In this document: piece by piece, positions 1 through 8,473 of the stretch
Layout: each line of letters opens with the position of its first letter
Numbering within the stretch: the first letter of the stretch is position 1
Assembly: GCF_026540855.1 (NCBI RefSeq)
Contig: NZ_JALNUP010000009.1
Coordinates: 1-64,000, forward strand
Direction of reading: 5' to 3'
Length of the DNA: 64,000 nucleotides
Source of the DNA: Sphingomonas sp. GC_Shp_5
Lineage (GTDB): Bacteria; Pseudomonadota; Alphaproteobacteria; Sphingomonadales; Sphingomonadaceae
The notes under the pieces: model-generated
Database searches by the model: none
What the model was told of the DNA's origin: nothing
The model's input: the letters and a program-made list of their open reading frames with translations, nothing else
Made by a program: the position numbers and the translations under genes

Positions 1-145
1 AATGCCCGCCGGTGCTGCCTACCGCCGAGATCGTCTCGGCACGCAGCTCGTCGGCTAATTGGCGGAGCTGCTGCGACTCGAGGCGGCGGAGGTCGGCGGG
101 CGTGTCGATGGTATCGAGCAACGGCGTGTCGGGAACATGGGCCAT
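1..145 (-). CDS. dxs: 1-deoxy-D-xylulose-5-phosphate synthase, N-terminal fragment
   Basis: The first 48 codons of a leftward gene that runs off the window. The reading begins [20 protein letters not shown] and ends at the window edge in VGSTGGH, the conserved start of DXS, where the TGGH block belongs to the thiamine diphosphate-binding domain. DXS condenses pyruvate and glyceraldehyde 3-phosphate in the first step of the MEP isoprenoid pathway. Start chosen at the ATG whose complement is at 143-145. Identification rests only on this N-terminus but the match to family sequence is strong. Confidence 0.85.
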   Translation of the reverse strand, partial: MAHVPDTPLLDTIDTPADLRRLESQQLRQLADELRAETISAVGSTGGH

Positions 146-196
146 CGATCCAACCTACGCCTTCGCAGCGCTAGTGTCGATTGTTACGAATTCGCT

Positions 197-664
197 TCAG
201 CTGCAATTCGCACAGATACCACGCACTTCGATCACCGGGCGCACCGGTGAGAAGCCCGCGGCCTGGGCGGCGTTCCGCACGCCCTTGGTGATGATGTCAT
301 TGTCGAGATGCACCGTCTGCCCGCAGCTGTCGCAGACCAGGAAGATGCAATCGTGGAGGCAATCGGGGTGGGCGTTGACGATATAGGCATTGGCGCTTTC
401 CACCCGCCGCGCCAGGTTCGCGGCGACGAACACATCGAGGATGCGATAGACGCTGTTCGCGGCGACTCGGCGCCCCTCGTGGCGCGACACCGCCTCGGCG
501 ATGTCATAGGCGCTCGCCGGCTTCTCGAACGCCGCGAGCGCACCGAATACGCTAGCGCGCATCTGGGTCCATTGCTCGCCGGCGCGCTCCAGCGTCGCCT
601 GTGCCGCGCGGGTGAGATCGTCGCCTTGCGGCTCGTAATGATGATGGTGAGCATGCGCGGCCAT
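197..664 (-). CDS. Fur-family metalloregulator, probably Zur
   Basis: 155-residue Fur-type repressor. A winged-helix DNA-binding half (residues about 25-95, with ASAYDIAEAV and NSVYRILDVF) is followed by a C-terminal dimer/metal domain with paired cysteines CDSC near residue 110 and CANC at the extreme C-terminus, the structural zinc site of the family. The N-terminus is histidine-rich (HAHHHH), common in zinc-uptake regulators. It probably represses zinc acquisition genes when zinc is plentiful. It lies upstream of dxs on the same strand, 52 bases from its start. Fur, Zur and Mur cannot be fully separated by eye; Zur is favoured by the His-rich start and the two CxxC pairs. Confidence 0.8.
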   Translation of the reverse strand: MAAHAHHHHYEPQGDDLTRAAQATLERAGEQWTQMRASVFGALAAFEKPASAYDIAEAVSRHEGRRVAANSVYRILDVFVAANLARRVESANAYIVNAHPDCLHDCIFLVCDSCGQTVHLDNDIITKGVRNAAQAAGFSPVRPVIEVRGICANCS

Positions 665-704
665 GCCGTAAATCTAGGGCGTCGCACCCGTCGCGGCAAG
701 CCGA

Positions 705-947
705 TCAGCCACCGGCCCTGCGTCGTGCCCGCCAGGCCTTGGCCTCGTCATAGGTGGTTTCCACCCACCCCTGGCGTGGCGCGGCCTCGATCGCCGCGAG
801 GCCGACCGCGTACATCCGGTTGCGGCACAGCACCTTGCTCCAGAACACCATCTTGTCCCAGCGCTGGCGATCGCGTGCGTAGTCGATCATCGCGGTGATC
901 GCCGCGAGATCACCGGCACCGTAGCGCCGGCGCATCGCCGTCGACAT
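705..947 (-). CDS. Hypothetical small basic protein
   Basis: About 80 residues beginning MSTAMRRRYGAGDLAAITAM, rich in Arg and aromatic residues, with no signal peptide or membrane segment. No family recognised. The ATG at 945-947 is preferred over an in-frame GTG seven codons upstream (968). It lies 40 bases upstream of the Zur-like gene on the same strand and could share its transcript. Confidence 0.55.
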   Translation of the reverse strand: MSTAMRRRYGAGDLAAITAMIDYARDRQRWDKMVFWSKVLCRNRMYAVGLAAIEAAPRQGWVETTYDEAKAWRARRRAGG

Positions 948-1126
948 GATCCGAATTCGATGGCCCACGTGGTCCGTTCACCTTCCGGAGACTATGCCGT
1001 TAAGGGCTGATCTAGATCATGCCGGCGATTGAAACCATTCTCGCCGCCGTTAACCAAGCGAGCGCAGCGGTCCGGAACGGCCATCTACGGCTTGGCGCGC
1101 CCGACGCGCTGGAGTACCTGCGCGGG

Positions 1127-2182
1127 ATGCTCCAGCCCAGCGCCGCCTTCCTGTCACCCGCGCGTCCGCGTGCGATCGCCACCTGGCTGTTCCTGATGGC
1201 CGGGCTGATCGTGGCGATGGTGGTGATCGGCGGGATTACCCGCCTCACCGAATCGGGCCTGTCGATCACCGAGTGGAAGCCGATCAGCGGGATCATTCCG
1301 CCGCTCAACGATGCGCAATGGCAGGCGGAGTTCGCCAATTACCGCCGCATCCCCGAATATGCCGCGTTCAACCAGGGCATGACCCTGGCGGGGTTCAAGG
1401 CGATCTTCTTCTGGGAATATCTCCATCGCCTCGTCGGCCGCGCGATCGGGCTCGCCTTTGCGCTGCCGCTGATCTGGTTCGCGGTGCGTAAGCGCATCCC
1501 CGCCGGCTATGGCTGGCGATTGTGTGCGCTGCTCGCGCTCGGCGGGCTGCAGGGCGCGATCGGTTGGTGGATGGTCGCGTCGGGCCTGTCGGTGCGCACT
1601 GACGTCAGCCACATCCGCCTCGCCGTCCACCTGCTCACCGCGCTGACCATCCTTGCCGGCATGGTGTGGACCGCGCTCGACCTGCTCGCGCTGGCGCGCG
1701 ATCCGCTGGCTGTCCCGGCCCGGCCTGCCCCGGTCGCGGTGATCGCGCTGGCGCTGCTGGTGGTGCAATTGCTCTATGGCGCCTTCACCGCCGGGCTCGA
1801 TGCCGGCTATGCCTTTGCAAGCTGGCCGTTGATGGGCGACACGCTGTTCCCGGCGGGCACGCCGATGGTCGACCCGGCATGGCGCAACGCCATCGACAAT
1901 CCGGTGGTGGTGCAATTCATCCACCGCTGGTGGGCGATGGTCACCGCGGCCGGCCTCACCTGGCTGGCGGTGCGCGCCACCGCCTGCCGGTCGCGCGCCG
2001 GCTTCGTCGTTGTCGCGCTGGTGACGCTGCAGATCATCCTCGGCATCGCGACGCTGATGACCGGGGTGAACATCCATGTCGCGGTGGCGCACCAGGCCAA
2101 TGCGGCATTGCTGCTGATCGCGACGGTGGTCGCCGCTCACGCGGTGAGCCGCGGCACCGCCGCGTCGCCGCGCCCGGAATAG
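1127..2182 (+). CDS. ctaA: Heme A synthase (COX15/CtaA family)
   Basis: Integral membrane monooxygenase that oxidises the C8 methyl of heme O to the formyl group of heme A for aa3-type cytochrome oxidase. Signature segments are VIGGITRLTESGLSITEWKP after the first membrane helix, EYLHRLVGR with a heme-ligand His, and later HIRLAVHLL and QFIHRWWAM, giving the conserved histidines across eight predicted helices. The chosen ATG gives 351 residues, usual for the family; an in-frame ATG at 1019 would add 36 non-membrane residues. Neither start has a clear ribosome site. Confidence 0.9.
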   Translation: MLQPSAAFLSPARPRAIATWLFLMAGLIVAMVVIGGITRLTESGLSITEWKPISGIIPPLNDAQWQAEFANYRRIPEYAAFNQGMTLAGFKAIFFWEYLHRLVGRAIGLAFALPLIWFAVRKRIPAGYGWRLCALLALGGLQGAIGWWMVASGLSVRTDVSHIRLAVHLLTALTILAGMVWTALDLLALARDPLAVPARPAPVAVIALALLVVQLLYGAFTAGLDAGYAFASWPLMGDTLFPAGTPMVDPAWRNAIDNPVVVQFIHRWWAMVTAAGLTWLAVRATACRSRAGFVVVALVTLQIILGIATLMTGVNIHVAVAHQANAALLLIATVVAAHAVSRGTAASPRPE

Positions 2183-2204
2183 CTAAGGTATCATTTTACC
2201 CGTC

Positions 2205-2223
2205 AGCAAAGCCGCGCTTTGCT
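2205..2223 (+). terminator. Hairpin after ctaA
   Basis: Perfect inverted repeat AGCAAAGC-CGC-GCTTTGCT (8-bp arms, 3-base loop) followed by TGACTTTTCC. It sits 23 bases after the ctaA stop and about 90 bases before rplM, so it probably ends ctaA transcription. The T tract is imperfect. Confidence 0.5.
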
Positions 2224-2314
2224 TGACTTTTCCGGGCCCTTCCATCACTAGCCGCCTCAATCGCGCTGCCTGTCATCGGGCGGCGCGCTGCATTTTGAAC
2301 GCGAAAGGTCTGCC

Positions 2315-2794
2315 ATGAAGGCGCTGATGAAGACCACCAAGTCGGTGAAGCCGGCTGAGGTGGAGAAGAAGTGGCATATTGTCGATGCCGAGGATCTGGT
2401 AGTTGGTCGCGCTGCGTCGATCATCGCCAACGTGCTCCGCGGCAAGCACAAGACGAGCTTCACCCCGCACGTCGATTGCGGTGACAATGTCATCGTCATC
2501 AATGCCGACAAGATCCGCTTCACCAGCAACAAGGCTGAGAAGAAGATCTATTACAAGCACACCGGCTATGCCGGCGGCATCAAGGGCATCACCGCTGCCA
2601 AGGTGCTGGAAGGCCGCTTCCCCGAGCGCGTGCTCGAGAAGGCCGTCGAGCGCATGATCCCGCGCGGGCCGCTGGGTCGCGAGCAGATGCGCAACCTGCG
2701 CATCTTCAAGGGCACTGAGCATCCGCACGAAGCCCAGAACCCCGAGGTCCTCGATATCGCGGGCATGAACCGCAAGAACAAGGTGGGCGCATAA
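2315..2794 (+). CDS. rplM: 50S ribosomal protein L13
   Basis: 159-residue L13. Recognisable blocks are [16 protein letters not shown], the loop [15 protein letters not shown], the [12 protein letters not shown] segment and [13 protein letters not shown]13 binds 23S rRNA early in large-subunit assembly. It overlaps the start of rpsI by one base (TAATG), the usual rplM-rpsI pairing, implying translational coupling. A possible promoter starts with TTGACT at 2223-2228, but I see no convincing -10 box. Confidence 0.97.
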   Translation: MKALMKTTKSVKPAEVEKKWHIVDAEDLVVGRAASIIANVLRGKHKTSFTPHVDCGDNVIVINADKIRFTSNKAEKKIYYKHTGYAGGIKGITAAKVLEGRFPERVLEKAVERMIPRGPLGREQMRNLRIFKGTEHPHEAQNPEVLDIAGMNRKNKVGA

Positions 2795-3360
2795 TGACCG
2801 ACAACCGCCAGTCCCTCGCCGATCTCGCGAACCTGACGAACCAGCCGGCGCCGGCTGCTGCGCCGACCGCCAATGTCGACACCGCCGATGCCAAGGCCGA
2901 GGATTACATGGCCGGCCGCATCGAGGAGCCCGCCGCGCCGACGATGCCGCTGCGCGAGCAGGAGCTCGACAAGCTGGGCCGCGCCTATGCGACCGGTCGC
3001 CGCAAGGATGCCGTCGCCCGCGTCTGGCTCAAGCCCGGCTCGGGCAAGATCACGATCAACGGTCGTGACCAGGAGGTCTATTTCGCGCGGCCGACGCTGC
3101 GTCTCGTCATCAACCAGGTGTTCGGCATCACCGAGCGCGACGGCCAGTATGACGTGATCTGCACCGTCAAGGGCGGCGGGCTCTCGGGCCAGGCCGGCGC
3201 GGTCAAGCACGGCATCAGCCAGGCGCTGACCAAGTACGAGCCGATCCTGCGCGCGCCCGTCAAGGCCGCCGGCTTCCTCACCCGTGACAGCCGCACCGTC
3301 GAGCGCAAGAAGTACGGCCGCGCCAAGGCACGCCGCAGCTTCCAGTTCTCGAAGCGCTAA
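2794..3360 (+). CDS. rpsI: 30S ribosomal protein S9
   Basis: 188 residues, longer than the usual ~130. The first ~55 residues are an Ala/Asp-rich extension seen in sphingomonad-type S9, followed by the conserved core starting [20 protein letters not shown] and ending in the basic tail [16 protein letters not shown], whose last residues reach the P-site tRNA. It is the second gene of the rplM-rpsI operon and is followed by a strong terminator. Confidence 0.97.
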   Translation: MTDNRQSLADLANLTNQPAPAAAPTANVDTADAKAEDYMAGRIEEPAAPTMPLREQELDKLGRAYATGRRKDAVARVWLKPGSGKITINGRDQEVYFARPTLRLVINQVFGITERDGQYDVICTVKGGGLSGQAGAVKHGISQALTKYEPILRAPVKAAGFLTRDSRTVERKKYGRAKARRSFQFSKR

Positions 3361-3386
3361 GCTCTTCGGTCAATTGTGCGTATCGA

Positions 3387-3417
3387 GGGGGCGGTCCGGC
3401 AACGGGCCGCCCCTTTC
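3387..3417 (+). terminator. Rho-independent terminator of rplM-rpsI
   Basis: GC-rich stem with arms GGGGCGG and CCGCCCC around a 12-13 base loop, followed by TTTC, 27 bases after the rpsI stop. It lies between convergent rpsI and xylB. Confidence 0.8.
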
Positions 3418-3430
3418 GTATGCGCCGCGC

Positions 3431-4873
3431 TCAACCGCCCCGCTGCGCCAGCGGGTAAAGCCGGCGAAAGCGGTGCTGCCGCTCCGCCATCGCCGCCGCA
3501 AGCGACGCGTCGGGCTCGACCGATGCCGTCACGGCGGGGGCGACCGACAAGCCGGCGACATCGCTATCGCCCGCCGCCACCCGCCCCAGCCGCGCCGCAC
3601 CCAATGCTGGCCCGACGGTGCCGCCCGCGCGCCAGATCAGCGGCCGGTCGAGCGCGGCGGCGATGATCCGTCCCCAGCTGGTCGAGCGCGCACCGCCGCC
3701 CGCCATCGCCAGCGGGCCGATCTCGACGCCGGCGGAGGTCAGCGCATCCAGGCCGTCGCGCAACCCCATGGCGACGCCTTCCATCGCCGCCTGGGCGATC
3801 TCGGCCGGCCCGGTATCGCCGGTCATGCCGGCCAAGGCCGCGGTCGCGCCCGGATCCGCGTGCGGCGTCCGCTCGCCCGACAGATAGGGCAGGAACACCG
3901 GCACACCGCGCCGGTCCGCCGTGGCGGCGAGATCGAGCAGGCTGCCGACGTCGGCGAGGCCGAGCAGCCGGGTCGCCCAGTCGAGCGCCGAGGCGGCGCT
4001 GAGCATCACCGACATGCGATGCCAGCGCTCCGGCACGGCATGGGCAAAGGCGTGCACCGCGCGGTCGGGCGCCGGCCGGAAGCCGTCCGTCACCACAAAG
4101 ATCACCCCCGAAGTACCGAGCGACAGGAACGCGTCGCCTGGATCGGTGACGCCGAGGCCGACTGCACCGGCGGCATTGTCGCCGCCACCGCCGGCGACCG
4201 GCACCCGTGCCATGCCCCAGGCGGTCGCCACCTCGGCGCGCAACGCGGCGGAGGCGGCGCTGCCCTCACCCAGCCCCGGCATCATCGCCTCGTCGAGGCC
4301 GCACGCCGCCAGCATCGCGCCCGACCAGCGCCGCGCGCCGACATCGAGCCACAAGGTGCCGCTGGCGTCCGACATGTCGGACCAGCACGAGCCGGTCATC
4401 AGCAGCCGCAGATAGTCCTTGGGCAGCAGCACGCGCCTAGTCGCTGCGAAGACCGCCGGCTCCTGCTCGCGAACCCACAATAATTTGGGCGCGGTGAACC
4501 CGGCCAATACCGGATTGCCGGTGATCGCAGCGACCCGCGGCTCGATCCGCTCGAGCTCGGCGCATTGCGGCTGGGCGCGACCGTCGTTCCACAGGATCGC
4601 CGGGCGGAGCACCGCGTCGGCGGTATCGAGCAGCACCGCGCCGTGCATCTGCCCGGACAGGCCGATGCCGCGCACCTGCCGGCGCAGCGCCGGATCGATC
4701 TGCAACACCGCCGCATCGACCGCGCGCCACCAATCGGCCGGGTCCTGCTCCGACCACATCGGCTGCGGCCGCGACACCGTGAGCGGGGCGCTCGCCTGGG
4801 CGATCACCGCGTCGACGCTATCGGTCACCACCACCTTCACCCCCGACGTGCCGAGATCGATGCCGAGATACAT
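3431..4873 (-). CDS. xylB: Xylulokinase (FGGY kinase)
   Basis: 480-residue FGGY-family sugar kinase phosphorylating D-xylulose to xylulose 5-phosphate. The N-terminus MYLGIDLGTSGVKVVVTD is the phosphate-1 motif; SGQMHGAVLLD is the xylulokinase substrate loop; GGGGDNAAGAVG and the C-terminal MAGGGARSTSWGRIIA form the second ATP-binding half. The open frame extends upstream, but the ATG at 4871-4873 is the canonical start. Divergent from the sugar porter at 4968, with a 94-bp shared control region: a likely xylose uptake and catabolism pair. Confidence 0.92.
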   Translation of the reverse strand: MYLGIDLGTSGVKVVVTDSVDAVIAQASAPLTVSRPQPMWSEQDPADWWRAVDAAVLQIDPALRRQVRGIGLSGQMHGAVLLDTADAVLRPAILWNDGRAQPQCAELERIEPRVAAITGNPVLAGFTAPKLLWVREQEPAVFAATRRVLLPKDYLRLLMTGSCWSDMSDASGTLWLDVGARRWSGAMLAACGLDEAMMPGLGEGSAASAALRAEVATAWGMARVPVAGGGGDNAAGAVGLGVTDPGDAFLSLGTSGVIFVVTDGFRPAPDRAVHAFAHAVPERWHRMSVMLSAASALDWATRLLGLADVGSLLDLAATADRRGVPVFLPYLSGERTPHADPGATAALAGMTGDTGPAEIAQAAMEGVAMGLRDGLDALTSAGVEIGPLAMAGGGARSTSWGRIIAAALDRPLIWRAGGTVGPALGAARLGRVAAGDSDVAGLSVAPAVTASVEPDASLAAAMAERQHRFRRLYPLAQRGG

Positions 4874-4967
4874 GAGCGCGGTTCCTTCGCAGGCAGGCGT
4901 GGTTTTGGGGCTTGAACCACAACCCGCCATCGGGCGTAAGGGTGCCGACATCACTGAAAGGCGTTCC

Positions 4968-6329
4968 TTGGCGACGATCCCCACCCGCGAGCCGACCCTG
5001 CTCAACGCCGGCCTGATCGCCTGCATTGCCACCGCCGCGCTCGCCGGGCTGCTGTTCGGCTTCGACACGGCGGTGATCTCCGGTGTCACCGAGGCGCTCA
5101 CCCGAGAATATGCGCTGACGCCGGCATGGCTCGGGATCACCGTCTCGGCCGCCTTGTGGGGCACGCTCGCGGGCGCGCTGTTCGCCGGCATTCCCGGTGA
5201 TCGCTACGGCAGCCGCAACACCCTGCGCATCCTCGCTTTGTTCTACGTCGTCGGCGGGATCGGCTGCGCATTCGCGTGGGACTGGGGCTCGCTGGTGTTC
5301 TTCCGGGTCATCGCCGGGCTCGCAGTCGGTGGCTCGTCGGTGCTGGCACCGGTCTATATCTCGGAGATCTCGCCGCCGGCGCGGCGCGGGCAGCTGGTCG
5401 CCGCCTTCCAGTTCATGGTCATCTTCGGCATCTTACTCGCCTACGTTTCCAACGCGATCATCGCCGCGGTCGAGCCTGGCGAGATCGCCTGGCGCTGGAA
5501 GCTCGGCATCGCCGCGGTGCCGGCGCTGGTTTTCCTCGGCCTGTTGTTCCGCATTCCCAATTCGCCGCGCTGGTTGATCATGCGCGGCCAGGAGGCCGAG
5601 GCGCGCCAGTCGCTCGGCCGGATCGGCATGGACGGCGCGACGGTCGACGCCGAGATCGCCGACATCAACAGCGGTCTTGCCGAACAGCCGTCGGGCAGCG
5701 AGCGGCTGTCATGGCGCCGCCACCGCAAGCCGATCATGCTCGCGATGCTGGTCGCCGGGTTCAACCAGCTCTCCGGGATCAACGCCTTCCTCTATTATCT
5801 CAACGACATCTTCGGCCGCTCGTCGAGCGCGCTGTCGCCCGATGTGCAGGCGATCATCATCGGCATCGTCAACGGCGTCTTCACCTTCGTCGGCATGCTG
5901 CTGATCGATCGGCTCGGCCGGCGCACATTGCTGATGATCGGCAGCATCGGCATGGCCGCCTGCCTGTTCGTCGGCGGGCTGTCGCTGCTCGGCACCCTGC
6001 CGTCCTGGGTGCTGCTGCCGGCGCTGATCGGCTTCATCGCCTTCTTCGCGCCGAGCACCGGCGCAGTGATCTGGGTCTACATCTCGGAAGTGTTCCCCAC
6101 CCAGGTGCGCTCGCGCGGCAGCGCGATCGGCGCGAGCACCCATTGGGGGCTCAACGCGATCATCGCCGCGGCCTTCCCGCCGATCGCCGCGATTTCGGCG
6201 GGCCTGCCCTTCATCTTCTTCGCGGTGATGATGGCGCTGCAGTTCGTCGTGGTCTGGGCCTATTTCCCCGAGACCAAGGGCGTGCCGCTGGAGAAGATGC
6301 GCGCGCAGCTCGGCCTCGGCGCTGACTGA
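4968..6329 (+). CDS. MFS sugar porter (xylose/galactose type)
   Basis: Twelve-helix sugar-proton symporter of the major facilitator superfamily. Family signatures are FGFDTAVISG in helix 1, GDRYGSRN between helices 2 and 3, PVYISEISPPARRGQLV after helix 4, PNSPRWLIMRG at the end of the first half, FNQLSGINAFLYY in helix 7, DRLGRRTLL, and the C-terminal FPETKGVPLE. Start taken as TTG at 4968 with GAAAGG upstream, giving 453 residues; the frame stays open for 180 codons upstream antisense to xylB, which is not coding. Its neighbour xylB makes xylose the best substrate guess. Confidence 0.88.
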   Translation: MATIPTREPTLLNAGLIACIATAALAGLLFGFDTAVISGVTEALTREYALTPAWLGITVSAALWGTLAGALFAGIPGDRYGSRNTLRILALFYVVGGIGCAFAWDWGSLVFFRVIAGLAVGGSSVLAPVYISEISPPARRGQLVAAFQFMVIFGILLAYVSNAIIAAVEPGEIAWRWKLGIAAVPALVFLGLLFRIPNSPRWLIMRGQEAEARQSLGRIGMDGATVDAEIADINSGLAEQPSGSERLSWRRHRKPIMLAMLVAGFNQLSGINAFLYYLNDIFGRSSSALSPDVQAIIIGIVNGVFTFVGMLLIDRLGRRTLLMIGSIGMAACLFVGGLSLLGTLPSWVLLPALIGFIAFFAPSTGAVIWVYISEVFPTQVRSRGSAIGASTHWGLNAIIAAAFPPIAAISAGLPFIFFAVMMALQFVVVWAYFPETKGVPLEKMRAQLGLGAD

Positions 6330-6341
6330 CAGGCGGTGTGA

Positions 6342-6944
6342 TCAGAGCGTGACGATCCGGGTGGCGAGCCGCTCCGCCTCGCCCGGGTCGTGGGTCACCA
6401 TCAGGATCGGCAGGCCGATCTCGTCGCGCACCCGCTCGATCGCGGCCATGATCTCCTCGCGGCGTGGCCGATCGAGCGACGACAGCGGCTCGTCGAGCAG
6501 CAGGAAGGCGGGATCGCTCAGCAGCGCCCGCCCGATCGCCACCCGCCGCGCCTCACCGCCAGACAGCGTCCGCGGCCAACGATCGAGCAGATGATCGATC
6601 CCCAGCATCGCCGTGGTCGCGTTCGGCAGGGCGAGGCCGGCGGCACCGTAGCGGAGATTGTCGCGCACCCGGCGATGCGGGAACAGCCGTGGGTCCTGAA
6701 ACACATAGCCGACGCGGCGCTGCTCCACCGGCACGTCGATCCCGGCCTCGCTGTCGAACAGCACCCGCCCCGCGACCACCACCCGCCCGCGGTCCGGCCG
6801 CAGCAGCCCGGCAACCATGTTGAGCACGGTGGTCTTGCCGACGCCCGATGGCCCGAACAGCACCGTGAGCCCGGCGCCGGCATCCAGCCGTAGCGCCACC
6901 TCGGCATCGCCCAGCCGTTTGCCGACCACGACGTCAAAGGACAT
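6342..6944 (-). CDS. modC: Molybdate ABC transporter ATP-binding protein
   Basis: 200-residue ABC ATPase with Walker A FGPSGVGKTT, Q-loop FQDPRLFP, signature TLSGGEARRVAIGRALL, Walker B FLLLDEPLSSLD and the switch His in MVTHDP. It lacks the C-terminal TOBE (molybdate-sensing) domain of longer ModC proteins, as in many short alphaproteobacterial versions. The start overlaps the end of modB by 11 bases. It energises molybdate import for molybdopterin enzymes. Confidence 0.9.
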   Translation of the reverse strand: MSFDVVVGKRLGDAEVALRLDAGAGLTVLFGPSGVGKTTVLNMVAGLLRPDRGRVVVAGRVLFDSEAGIDVPVEQRRVGYVFQDPRLFPHRRVRDNLRYGAAGLALPNATTAMLGIDHLLDRWPRTLSGGEARRVAIGRALLSDPAFLLLDEPLSSLDRPRREEIMAAIERVRDEIGLPILMVTHDPGEAERLATRIVTL

Positions 6945-7623
6945 GAAAGCCCCGCGCGCTGCGCCGCGCCAGTAACTCGGAGGCGACCAGCGCCACCAGG
7001 CTGAGGACCACCGAGATCGCCGACAGCCGCCAGACCGTGGCGTCACCGCCGGGCTGCTGGAGCGCCGAATAGATGGCGAGCGGCAAGGTCTGGGTTTCGC
7101 CCGGTACGTTGGAGACAAAGGTGATCGTCGCGCCGAATTCACCGATCGACCGCGCGAAGCCCAGCACCACGCCGGCGAGCAACCCCGGCACGCTGAGCGG
7201 CAGCGTGATCGTCCAGAACACCCGCCACGGCCCCGCCCCCAAGGTCCGCGCCGCGCTCTCCAGCCGCCGGTCGACCGCCTCAATCGACAGCCGCATCGCC
7301 CGCACCATTAACGGCAGCGCCATCACCCCGGCGGCAATCGCGGCGCCCGTCCAGCGAAACAGCAGCGAGACGCCGAACCAGTGCTCGAGCGGCGCGCCGA
7401 GCGGTCCCGACGGCGCGAAGGCGAGCAGCAGCACCCAGCCGGTCACCACCGGGGGCACCACCAACGGCAGGTGGATCACGGCATCGACCAGCAACCGGCC
7501 CGGAAAGCGGACGCGGGCGAGCAACCAGGCGAGCGCAAAGGCGATCGGCAGCGTCACCAGCATCGCCACGCCGCCCACCTTGAGCGACAGCAGCACGATG
7601 CCCCATTCCTCGGGCGAGAGCAT
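6934..7623 (-). CDS. modB: Molybdate ABC transporter permease
   Basis: 229-residue inner-membrane permease with about five helices. The coupling loop after helix 3 reads ESAARTLGAGPWRVFWTITLPL, the EAA motif that docks on ModC, followed by LGFARSIGEFGATITFVSN, typical of molybdate and sulfate permeases. The ATG at 7621-7623 gives the usual ModB length. Eight bases separate it from modA. Confidence 0.92.
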   Translation of the reverse strand: MLSPEEWGIVLLSLKVGGVAMLVTLPIAFALAWLLARVRFPGRLLVDAVIHLPLVVPPVVTGWVLLLAFAPSGPLGAPLEHWFGVSLLFRWTGAAIAAGVMALPLMVRAMRLSIEAVDRRLESAARTLGAGPWRVFWTITLPLSVPGLLAGVVLGFARSIGEFGATITFVSNVPGETQTLPLAIYSALQQPGGDATVWRLSAISVVLSLVALVASELLARRSARGFHVL

Positions 7624-7631
7624 GCTCGCCG

Positions 7632-8399
7632 CTAGCGCGCAGTAAAGCCGTAGCGGCGGAAGATCGCCTTGGCCTCGCCGCCCAGCAGGAAGCGGCGAAA
7701 CGCCTCGCCATCCGGGTTGGTCGACGCCTTCAGCCGCGCGATCGGATAGGTGATCGGCGGATGGCTGCTTTCGGGAAACACCCCGGCGATCCACACCGCG
7801 GGCGACGCCTTGGCGTCGGTGGCATAGACGATCCCGAGCGGCGCGGCGCCACGCTCGACCAGCGCGAGCGCGGCGCGGACGCTGTCGCCGCGTACCACCT
7901 TGGGGCTCACTTGTGGCCACACGCCAAGCTTCTCGAGCGCCGCCTGGCCATATTTGCCCGCCGGCACCGGCGTGTCCGCCATCGCCAGCGGCCCGGCGCC
8001 GAGCACCCGCGCCAGCGCGGCCGGCGGTCGCAGCGGGATACGCACCCCATTGTTCTTGGCGGCGATCACCACCAGCTGGTTGCCGAGGAAGGTCACCCGC
8101 GTGCTGGTGACGATCAGCTGCTTGACGGCGAGATCCTCCATCCATTCCTGGTCGGCCGAGACGAACAGATCGGCTGATGCCCCCGCTTCCACCTGGCGCG
8201 CCAGCGCCGACGAGGCGGCAAAGGAGATCACCGGTTTGGCATGCCCCTTGGCCGCCCAGGCGTCTGCCGCCGCGGTCATCGATTCCTTGAGGCTGGCGGC
8301 GGCGAGCACCAGCGGCGCGCGGCGCGCTGCCTGCGCCGTAGCCAGCGTCGGCAGCAGCATCGCCAAGATCCCGAATGCCCTGCCGAACCGTCTCACCAC
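7632..8399 (-). CDS. modA: Molybdate-binding periplasmic protein
   Basis: 255 residues with a cleavable signal peptide (about residues 1-25 ending ATAQAA) and the ModA fold. LVLAAASLKESMTA carries the Ser ligand of oxyanion-binding proteins; FAASSALARQVEAGASADLFVSAD is the second ligand loop. It captures molybdate for ModBC and is the first gene of the leftward modABC operon. Confidence 0.92.
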   Translation of the reverse strand: MVRRFGRAFGILAMLLPTLATAQAARRAPLVLAAASLKESMTAAADAWAAKGHAKPVISFAASSALARQVEAGASADLFVSADQEWMEDLAVKQLIVTSTRVTFLGNQLVVIAAKNNGVRIPLRPPAALARVLGAGPLAMADTPVPAGKYGQAALEKLGVWPQVSPKVVRGDSVRAALALVERGAAPLGIVYATDAKASPAVWIAGVFPESSHPPITYPIARLKASTNPDGEAFRRFLLGGEAKAIFRRYGFTAR

Positions 8400-8473
8400 C
8401 TGTGCCTCCGTCTAGCTGTATCCGGCGGTATAGAGCGGCGGCCGACAAACGCTACCGGGTGCGTGCGGCAGGC

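Noticed and set aside
3284..4483. Long rightward frame opposite xylB
   Set aside because: Antisense shadow in GC-rich DNA; Arg/Gly/Pro/His-rich with no family motif, while the other strand encodes a complete xylulokinase.
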